The translations under genes were made by a program, and so were the position numbers. The notes below the pieces were generated by a model. The model saw only the letters and a list, made by a program, of their open reading frames with translations. It was not told where the DNA came from and did not search any database. A stretch of 64,000 nt of DNA from an uncultured Woeseiaceae bacterium (lineage in GTDB: Bacteria > Pseudomonadota > Gammaproteobacteria > Steroidobacterales > Woeseiaceae). The stretch is from the NCBI GenBank assembly GCA_945788625.1, contig CALZMQ010000011.1:26944-90943 (forward strand). The letters run 5' to 3'. Below are positions 34,393-41,513 of the stretch, piece after piece; within the stretch, counting starts at the first letter, position 1; every line of letters starts with the position of its first letter.

Positions 34393-35333
34393 TAGCTTGC
34401 GCCGCTCCGCAGCCCCGACGCGCGCACGGAGGCGGTGACGGTTTCCGGGTCGCCGGGCGTCACCAGGTTGGCGCCCGCCACACCCGGGATCTCGCTGAGT
34501 TCCTGCAACAACTCCGCCGCTATATTGACGCCCTCCTGTTCGGCGTCGCCGGCCTCTTCGAGCCGCCTGATGACCGACGCGGGAATAATCGATGCAGGCA
34601 GCACATCGCGCAGCTTGCGGGCCACCTCGGCGGATGGCAGCACGGCAATGCACGCGAGCACCTGGACCCGCCATGTCAGCCTGGCTTCCACCAGCCGGCC
34701 CAGGTAAGACCGCAGCAGATCCGCGTCCATGCAGATTTGCAACTGAACGAACCGGGCGCCCGCGTCGGCCTTGGTCTCGAGTTTTTCGGGTTTCCAGTCT
34801 GCAGGTGGGTCGAACGCTGTCGCGACCGTGCCGATAAAGAGCTCGGCTCCGGCGACCTCGGTGCCGCCTGTCAGGACCCGGCCTTCGCTAATCGCGGCCG
34901 CCGTCGCTATCAGGTCGATTGCGCCCATGTCGAAAACGCCCGTCGATTTCGGTCGATGGCCGGCCGGCAATTCGCTGCCACGCAGCAGCAGGAAATTCGA
35001 CGCCCCCAGGGTGCGTGCGCCGAGAATATCGCTTTGCAGGGCGATACGATTCCTGTCCCGGCAATTCATGTGCAGGATCGGGTCGATTTCATTATGTAAA
35101 AGGTGTGCCGCGACCGCGATGTTGGACGGGTGTGGCAACGCATGCCTGTGATCCGGAATCTGGATCGCGTCGGTAGCTGTTTTCAATTCACGCGCCTGCT
35201 CGACGATAGCGTCGGCATCCTGACCGGGCGCCAGCGCGAGTTCGCCCGTGAGGGTGAACTCCTGCGATCGAATGGCTTCTCTCAGTTTGCTCAAGGAACG
35301 ACTGTGGCGACGGAGGCTCTTTTCCGGGAGCAC
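34392..35333 (-). CDS. Methylenetetrahydrofolate reductase-like protein
   Basis: 313 aa TIM barrel. LHMNCRDRNRIALQSD corresponds to the folate/FAD segment of MetF, LGASNFLLLRGSE to the LRGD motif, and ARFVQLQICMDADLL to the family TQxxFD strand. MTHFRs reduce methylene- to methyl-THF; catabolic versions run in reverse in methyl-group oxidation. It leads an operon with DUF6445, a sulfotransferase and a TonB receptor, which is odd for methionine synthesis and suggests a specialised one-carbon or related flavin role. GTG start; only 43 bp separate it from the divergent second sulfotransferase. Confidence 0.82.
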   Translation of the reverse strand: MLPEKSLRRHSRSLSKLREAIRSQEFTLTGELALAPGQDADAIVEQARELKTATDAIQIPDHRHALPHPSNIAVAAHLLHNEIDPILHMNCRDRNRIALQSDILGARTLGASNFLLLRGSELPAGHRPKSTGVFDMGAIDLIATAAAISEGRVLTGGTEVAGAELFIGTVATAFDPPADWKPEKLETKADAGARFVQLQICMDADLLRSYLGRLVEARLTWRVQVLACIAVLPSAEVARKLRDVLPASIIPASVIRRLEEAGDAEQEGVNIAAELLQELSEIPGVAGANLVTPGDPETVTASVRASGLRSGAS

Positions 35334-35376
35334 CGATGATAGAGGATTTGCAACGAAACCGGGCTAAGATATCCGG

Positions 35377-37347
35377 ATGAATGCAAACACCGACGTCATG
35401 ACGAATATCAAGAACGCGTTCGAGCGCGCATCGCGGCTGGCGCGTGCGAATGACTGGTCGATGGCCGAGTCGACCTGCCGCGAGACATTGCAGCAATATC
35501 CGGACGAAAATAACCTGTCGTGCCTGCTGGGTGCGGTACTCATTCGACAACAGCGTGCCGCCGAGGCGGAAGACGTGCTGCGGGGCGTCGTCGCGCGCGT
35601 GCCGGAATTCGCGAAAGCGCACGACGAACTCGCAAACGCACTGCTCGCGCAGAATATGCCGGAAATGGCACTCGAGAGCCTGCAGCAGGCCGTCGAACTG
35701 GATCCCGGCAACAAACTCGCACGAGCCAAGCTGGATGAGATCCGTGCGGTACTCGGAGAGTCGGATCCGCAAGGCGAAGGCGATGCGGAAATTGAAACGA
35801 CGTTGCTCAAGGCGGCACAGTCCCGCGCTCGCGGTCAGTTTACCGAGGCCGAAAAGCTGTACCAGGGGGTGCTGGCATCCGATCCGGAAAATGCGGGCGT
35901 TTACCGGTTACTGGGCGGCCTGGCCGTCGAGCAACGGCAATTCGGCGATGCCGTCGTGCTGTTTCGAAGAGCGCTGACACTGGAGCCGGACAACGTCTCC
36001 GCATGGCTGGATCTGGGCCTTGCATACAGCGAGCGAGAGGCTTTCGCCGAGGCCGGGGAGGCCTTCGTACGTGCGATCGAACTCGAGCCGGGTGCAGCCC
36101 ATTCGCGGGCCCTACTCGGTGCTGTCTACAACCGCACCGGCCGCTACGAGGACGCCGTTGCTGCTTTTGAACGCGCAATCGAATTGCAGCCGCATAATGC
36201 AGACTCGTTGCTAGCGCTTGGCCACACGTTTCGGACGATTGGTCGTCGCGACGAAGCGGTTGCTGCTTACAAGCGCGTCATTGACGTCAAACGTGATGAG
36301 GGCGAGGCTTACTGGAGTCTTGCGAATCTCAAGAACTATCGATTCGGCGCCGACGCGATCGAGTCGATGCTTGCACTGGTCGATCGCGACGATATCTCCG
36401 GCCAGTCGCGTTCCTGTATTTGTTTCGCGCTCGGCAAGGCATTCGAGGACGAGGGGGACTTCGATAGTGCGTTCAAGTATTTCGAGCGCGGCAACAAGAT
36501 CAGGCGCAAGTCGGAATCGTACGATCCTGTCGAAACTCAGGCGGCAACGGACCGGCTGATCTCGGTGATCGACGCCGCGTTCATGCATGATGCGCCGCGC
36601 TCCACGGCAAGTGGTCCGGTACCGATTTTCATCGTTGGTCTGCCGCGCTCGGGCTCGACCTTGATCGAACAGATCCTGGCGAGTCACAGCCAGGTGCAAG
36701 GGACCCGCGAGCTTCCAGCCCTGGAGCGTATCGTGCAGAGCCTCAACGGTCCCGATGCCGCGGCAGCGGGATACCCTGAAGTACTGTCACGGCTCGACGC
36801 GGCCGCACTCACGGAGTTGGGCGACCGTTACCTCGCCGCCACCGATGCACATCGCGACAACAGTCCGTACTTTACGGACAAGATGCCGAACAACTTCCGG
36901 CACGTGGGACTGATAAGCCTCATATTGCCCGAGGCGAAGATCGTGGACGTGCGCCGCAATCCACTCGACAGCTGCATGGGCGGATTCAAACAGCTGTTCG
37001 CAAGAGGACAGGCTTTTTCCTATGACCTGTTCGAGATGGGCGAGTATTACCTCGAGTACCACCGACTGATGGAACACTGGCATAGCGTACTGCCGGGCCG
37101 GGTCCTGACGGTCCATTACGAAGAACTCGTTGCCGATTTGCCCGGGCAGGCGCGACGACTGCTCGATTACTGTAATTTGCCCTTCGAACAGGCGTGTCTC
37201 GATTTTCACCGGACGGAGCGGCCGATCGAGTCGGCCAGTTCCGAACAGGTACGCGAGCCGATCTACACGAGTGCCGTCGAACACTGGCGCAATTATGAGC
37301 CGCACATTGCGGAGTTGATCGAAACGCTGCGCCCCGTGCTGGACTAG
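35377..37347 (+). CDS. TPR-repeat sulfotransferase, copy 2
   Basis: 656 aa paralogue of the protein at 31646-33658, same domain order. TPR units fill about residues 1-370 (for example VYRLLGGLAVEQRQFGDAVVLF), and the PAPS loop IVGLPRSGSTLIEQILASHS is nearly identical to the other copy. The C-terminal RPIESASSEQVREPIY motif is shared too. It is transcribed away from the MTHFR-led operon from a 43-bp gap and overlaps the convergent hydroxylase gene by 4 nt. Two diverged copies suggest two acceptors or a heteromeric complex (inference). Confidence 0.9.
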   Translation: MNANTDVMTNIKNAFERASRLARANDWSMAESTCRETLQQYPDENNLSCLLGAVLIRQQRAAEAEDVLRGVVARVPEFAKAHDELANALLAQNMPEMALESLQQAVELDPGNKLARAKLDEIRAVLGESDPQGEGDAEIETTLLKAAQSRARGQFTEAEKLYQGVLASDPENAGVYRLLGGLAVEQRQFGDAVVLFRRALTLEPDNVSAWLDLGLAYSEREAFAEAGEAFVRAIELEPGAAHSRALLGAVYNRTGRYEDAVAAFERAIELQPHNADSLLALGHTFRTIGRRDEAVAAYKRVIDVKRDEGEAYWSLANLKNYRFGADAIESMLALVDRDDISGQSRSCICFALGKAFEDEGDFDSAFKYFERGNKIRRKSESYDPVETQAATDRLISVIDAAFMHDAPRSTASGPVPIFIVGLPRSGSTLIEQILASHSQVQGTRELPALERIVQSLNGPDAAAAGYPEVLSRLDAAALTELGDRYLAATDAHRDNSPYFTDKMPNNFRHVGLISLILPEAKIVDVRRNPLDSCMGGFKQLFARGQAFSYDLFEMGEYYLEYHRLMEHWHSVLPGRVLTVHYEELVADLPGQARRLLDYCNLPFEQACLDFHRTERPIESASSEQVREPIYTSAVEHWRNYEPHIAELIETLRPVLD

Positions 37348-37922
37348 GCGCGCTTCGTCTTTGCAGTAACGGCGAGCGGGCCTGGCGGTACGTAGTCGAA
37401 GATAAACGTGATGCGATCGTCCTTTCCCTTGTTCATCACGCTGTGCTGTTTCTGGTTGTTGAGTTCGTACGCCTGTCCCACCTCGAGTTGATACGGCCTG
37501 CCATCGATCATGAAACGGACCCGCGGATTGGCTGTGATCGGCACGTGGATGCGGTGGCCGCAATGAAACGACGGATGGCTGTCGACGTGGGGATTGATAC
37601 GGCCGCCGGCGAGCAGCTTTGCCGCCATCGCCCGGATAATCGTACCGCCGGGCGGGTAATGCCTGTCGATGATGTCCTGCATCAAAGGCACCGCTACATC
37701 GGCCAGCCGGTCCCAGCCGGGCTCCTTGCGTACTTCGCTTGCCGGCCAGTCGGAACCGTCCGTAAATACCAGCACGATGGACTCGGTCATGCGGTGGACG
37801 TCGTAGGCCTCCTGGCGATACTCGTCTTCGTGCCAGGCGGCCTCGTCCTGGCGCAGTATCGCTTCGCGAAGGGCGCTTGAATCGACCTCGCCGAGTTCAC
37901 GTAGTGGAACGTCTATATCCAT
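37344..37922 (-). CDS. Aspartyl/asparaginyl beta-hydroxylase-like 2OG-Fe(II) oxygenase
   Basis: 192 aa. The iron triad is His112-x-Asp114 (NPHVDSHPSF) and His160 (NNQKQHSV), with Arg170 (KDDRITFIFDYV) as 2OG-binding residue. GHRIHVPITANPRVRF is the family core strand pair. These enzymes hydroxylate Asp/Asn side chains or free substrates. Its 3' end overlaps the sulfotransferase gene tail-to-tail. With DUF6445 this makes two putative oxygenases beside two sulfotransferases and one TonB receptor. Confidence 0.87.
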   Translation of the reverse strand: MDIDVPLRELGEVDSSALREAILRQDEAAWHEDEYRQEAYDVHRMTESIVLVFTDGSDWPASEVRKEPGWDRLADVAVPLMQDIIDRHYPPGGTIIRAMAAKLLAGGRINPHVDSHPSFHCGHRIHVPITANPRVRFMIDGRPYQLEVGQAYELNNQKQHSVMNKGKDDRITFIFDYVPPGPLAVTAKTKRA

Positions 37923-38024
37923 GTCTGCTCTTTACCATCCCGGGCCAGCGAACTCTACCGAAGCCGATCGGGCTTGTCATCGCTCCCGGCGCGTGCGCGC
38001 GTAACGATTCCGGTACCATGCGGT

Positions 38025-39383
38025 ATGCCTGAGCACGAACCGAACAACGTTGTCGCTTCGACCTGGCTGAAGCCGTTCGAACCGCCGAAACGCATTCCCG
38101 ATGCTGCGGATGTCGTCATCATTGGCGGCGGCATTGTCGGCGTGTCGAGTGCACTGTTCCTGGCGCAGAAGGGTATCAGCGTCGTGCTGTGCGAAAAGGG
38201 CCATATCGCGGGCGAACAGTCGGGGCGCAACTGGGGCTGGGTGAGAATCCAGGGCCGCGACACGCGAGAAATTCCCATGATGCAGGAGAGCCTGAAAATC
38301 TGGGAGACGCTTTCCGAGGATCTCGGCGAGGACGTCGGTTTCACGCGCGGCGGCTGCTTTTTCACGGCACGCACCGAGAAACAGTTCGACGCATTCGGAG
38401 ACTGGGTGAAGATTGCCGGGGAGCACGGCATCGATACCCGGCTGGTTCCGGGCGGCGAACTCGGGACGCACATCCGTGGCGCCGCGATCGACTGGGCCGG
38501 CGCCATGTACACGCCCAGCGATGGCCGTGCGGAACCCCACAAGGCGGCGCCGGCGATCGCGCGTGGCGCCGCACGGGCAGGCGCCTCGATACTGACGGGC
38601 TGCGCGGTTCGCGGCATCGAGACCACGGCAGGAACTGTCTCGGCCGTCGTTACCGAGCACGGCACAATCAGGGCATCGATCGTGTTGTGTGCGGCCGGCG
38701 CCTGGACCTCGCTGTTCTGTCGCTCGATGGGCGTCAACGTGCCGCAGCTGCGAGTGCGAGGCACTGTTGCACGCACAGCGCCTGCCGAAAACGCCTTCGA
38801 CGGCAACGTCTTCGACGATCGTCTCGGCATTCGGCGTCGACAGGACGGTGGCTACACGGTCGCCCACGGCTCGGTACTCGAGCACCCGGTGACTCCGGCC
38901 TCATTTCGGTACTTTTTCAGATTCATGCCCGCCCTCATGCAGGAACTGAAAATCGTGCGGCTGTCGTTCGGACGTGAGTTCATCGAGGAGCTGCGCACGC
39001 CGAAAAGCTGGGCGTTGGACACGGTTTCGCCGTTCGAGGAGACACGGGTCCTGAACCCACAGCCCAACGCCCGCGTCCTCAGGGGAATACGCCGCAACCT
39101 GGACACGATGTTCCCGGCGCTGGCGAATACGCCAATCGTTGAAAGCTGGGCAGGGATGATCGAGGCTTCTCCTGATGTCGTGCCAATCATCGATACCGTT
39201 AGCTCTTGCCCTGGCTTTCATGTCGCAACCGGGTTCAGTGGCCATGGTTTCGGTATCGGTCCCGGCGCCGGGAAGGCGATTGCCGGCATGCTGACCGGTG
39301 ACGACCCGGGCATCGATCTTGCGGCGTTTCGGCTGAGCCGCTTTTTCGACGGTACGCCAATAAAGCCACAGTCCGGTATTTGA
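38025..39383 (+). CDS. FAD-dependent D-amino-acid dehydrogenase-like oxidoreductase (DadA/DAO family)
   Basis: 452 aa. VVIIGGGIVGVSSALFLAQKG (about residues 27-47) is the FAD-binding fold; the C-terminal GFHVATGFSGHGFGIGPGAGK is the typical DAO substrate/FAD closing motif. Family members oxidise amino acids or N-methyl amines (D-amino acids, sarcosine, dimethylglycine). No signal peptide is seen. It lies 15 nt before the PuuB-like oxidase, so both are probably expressed together. ATG 38025 starts a protein-like sequence; the longer upstream frame does not. Confidence 0.87.
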   Translation: MPEHEPNNVVASTWLKPFEPPKRIPDAADVVIIGGGIVGVSSALFLAQKGISVVLCEKGHIAGEQSGRNWGWVRIQGRDTREIPMMQESLKIWETLSEDLGEDVGFTRGGCFFTARTEKQFDAFGDWVKIAGEHGIDTRLVPGGELGTHIRGAAIDWAGAMYTPSDGRAEPHKAAPAIARGAARAGASILTGCAVRGIETTAGTVSAVVTEHGTIRASIVLCAAGAWTSLFCRSMGVNVPQLRVRGTVARTAPAENAFDGNVFDDRLGIRRRQDGGYTVAHGSVLEHPVTPASFRYFFRFMPALMQELKIVRLSFGREFIEELRTPKSWALDTVSPFEETRVLNPQPNARVLRGIRRNLDTMFPALANTPIVESWAGMIEASPDVVPIIDTVSSCPGFHVATGFSGHGFGIGPGAGKAIAGMLTGDDPGIDLAAFRLSRFFDGTPIKPQSGI

Positions 39384-39398
39384 AAGGTCAGGTTGCAG

Positions 39399-40694
39399 AT
39401 GAGAACGGAATCGAGACTCCCTTCCGGTTACCCCGACAGCTACTACGCGGCCACCGCTGTCGGACAGCGAGAGTACCCGTCGCTCGCAGGCGCCGAGCGC
39501 GCGGACGTTTGCGTGATCGGTGGCGGGTTTACCGGCCTCTCCGCAGCCCTGAACCTCGCAGAGCGTGGCCTGAACGTCATCGTGCTGGAAGCGGAACGCA
39601 TCGGGTTTGGCGCGTCCGGCCGCTGCGGCGGACTGATCGGCAGCGGCCAGCGCAAGGACGTGCTCGAAACCGAAGCGGTTTTCGGACTGGCGCGTTCGAG
39701 ACAGCTATGGGATTTAGCCGAACAGGCCAAAGACGAGATTCGGTATCGTGTGAAGAAACACGATATTCATTGCGACCTGCAGAACGGACAGCTGGTGGGC
39801 GTCCACAAGAAAAGCTACCAGGGCTGGCCGCAGGAGTTGACCGAGGCGCTCGCGCAACGCTACGACTACCCGTTCTGCCAAATGCTCGATGCCGAGCAAA
39901 CGCAACAGCGCGTCGCGGCAAGCGGTTTTCTCGAGGCGCTTTACGATTCGCACGCGCTGACGCTGCACCCTTTGAACTTCACGCTGGGGCTTGCAGGCGC
40001 CGCGGCAGACGCCGGCGTGCGTATCTTCGAGCGTTCGCGCGTTACGAACTACACGCGTCGCGATCCCGCTCATATCGAAACGTCACATGGCTCCGTGACC
40101 GCCACATTCGTCGTGCTGGCGTGCAACGGCTACCTCGACAAGCTCGAATCGCGGGTCGCAGGCAAAATCATGCCCATCAATAATTTCATGCTGGCCACGG
40201 AGCCGCTCGGTGAGGATAGGGCTCGCGAAATCATCAACGGCCGGTTCGGCGTTCATGACACGCGTTTCGTGGTCGACTACTTTCGGCTGTCCGACGATCA
40301 TCGCCTGTTGTTTGGCGGGGGCGAGAACTACCGCTACGACTTTCCGCCGGACATTGGCAGGTTTGTCCGCAAGTACATGTTGAGGTTGTTTCCTCAGCTA
40401 CAAGACGCGGCAATCGACTACGCATGGGGAGGCACGCTGTCCGTCACGGTGAACCGGCTGCCGCACATCGGCAAGTTGAAGCCCAATCTCTATTACGCGC
40501 AAGGCTATTCCGGGCATGGCATATCGATCGCCATTTTGGCCGGCAAGGTCATCGCGGAGGCCATTGCGGGCACCGCGGAGAAATTCGACGTGCTCGCGGG
40601 ACTGCCGACGCATACTTTCCCTGGGGGCACGCACCTGCGCTACCCGGGCATGGTGCTTGCCATGTTGTACTACACTATCAAGGATCGACTCTGA
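39399..40694 (+). CDS. puuB: Gamma-glutamylputrescine oxidoreductase-like FAD enzyme (PuuB family)
   Basis: 431 aa. It aligns with E. coli PuuB over its whole length: SYYAAT near the N-terminus, VCVIGGGFTGLSAALNLAERG (about residues 36-56), IGFGASGRCGGLI, YYAQGYSGHGISIAILAGK and the C-terminal FPGGTHLRYPG with YYTIKDRL. PuuB oxidises gamma-glutamylputrescine to the aldehyde. No puuA, puuC or puuD is in the window, so the substrate may be another amine. ATG 39399 was preferred to TTG 39393 because of the AAAGGTCAGG upstream. It is coupled to the DadA-like gene. Confidence 0.85.
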   Translation: MRTESRLPSGYPDSYYAATAVGQREYPSLAGAERADVCVIGGGFTGLSAALNLAERGLNVIVLEAERIGFGASGRCGGLIGSGQRKDVLETEAVFGLARSRQLWDLAEQAKDEIRYRVKKHDIHCDLQNGQLVGVHKKSYQGWPQELTEALAQRYDYPFCQMLDAEQTQQRVAASGFLEALYDSHALTLHPLNFTLGLAGAAADAGVRIFERSRVTNYTRRDPAHIETSHGSVTATFVVLACNGYLDKLESRVAGKIMPINNFMLATEPLGEDRAREIINGRFGVHDTRFVVDYFRLSDDHRLLFGGGENYRYDFPPDIGRFVRKYMLRLFPQLQDAAIDYAWGGTLSVTVNRLPHIGKLKPNLYYAQGYSGHGISIAILAGKVIAEAIAGTAEKFDVLAGLPTHTFPGGTHLRYPGMVLAMLYYTIKDRL

Positions 40695-40727
40695 GACCTT
40701 GTTGCGCCGCGCCGCAATGGAGTCCGC

Positions 40728-41513
40728 ATGCATTCGTCATTGAAGTCCTGTCTGCTGTTGCTGGTTGCGGCACTGCCAATGGCCGTAGCGGCCGAGATCG
40801 GCGAAACGCCCAGGACCGGCTATTTCAGTATCGAGTTCACACCGCGGGAACTGCTGGGCGAAGACGGCGCTCGCGAGGCTGAAAAAATACTTCGCTCCGA
40901 TGAAAAGATCAGCTGGCAACTATACGTGCCGGACAGCTACGATCCGGCCGCGCCCGCGGGCGCCCTCGTCTATGTCAGTCCGCAGAGAAAAGGCGGGCCG
41001 CCAAGAAGGTGGAACCCCGCGATCGTCGAAAAGAACCTGATCTGGATTGGCGCCAACAACGCGGGCAACCGCACGGCTCTCGGTAAGCGTATGTTCCTGG
41101 CCATGCTGGGTCCCAGGGTGCTTGCGCGTTTTTACACGCTGGACATGAGCCGTATCTACATCGCCGGTTTCTCCGGCGGCGGCAAGACGGCGAACATGGT
41201 TGCCGCGGCGAGTCCCGAACTGTTTCGCGGCGGCATCTATATTGGCGGCGCGGAATTCTGGTCCAATGACAATGTGCCGCCGAAGCTGGACGTCATCAGG
41301 CAGAATTATCACGTATTCCTGACCGGCTCGAACGATTTCAACGAGGGCCTTACGCGACGCGTGTACGCCTCATTCAAGAACGCGGGTGTCGAACATTCCG
41401 AGCTGATTGTCGTGCGGAGAATGGGGCATGAATTGCCGCCGCCGCAGACTTTCATTCGCGCCGTCGACTATCTCGATTCGCGCAATTGCAGCGATTGCGA
41501 GAGCACGAACTGA
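40728..41513 (+). CDS. Secreted alpha/beta-hydrolase family protein
   Basis: 261 aa with signal peptide (about residues 1-22, LLLLVAALPMAVAA). The nucleophile elbow is GFSGGG with Ser149; the catalytic His is likely in MGHELPP near the C-terminus. It resembles esterase/depolymerase-like hydrolases of the periplasm. It ends inside the 3' end of the convergent quinoprotein gene (46-nt overlap), so the last 15 codons are shared on opposite strands. Substrate unknown. Confidence 0.8.
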   Translation: MHSSLKSCLLLLVAALPMAVAAEIGETPRTGYFSIEFTPRELLGEDGAREAEKILRSDEKISWQLYVPDSYDPAAPAGALVYVSPQRKGGPPRRWNPAIVEKNLIWIGANNAGNRTALGKRMFLAMLGPRVLARFYTLDMSRIYIAGFSGGGKTANMVAAASPELFRGGIYIGGAEFWSNDNVPPKLDVIRQNYHVFLTGSNDFNEGLTRRVYASFKNAGVEHSELIVVRRMGHELPPPQTFIRAVDYLDSRNCSDCESTN

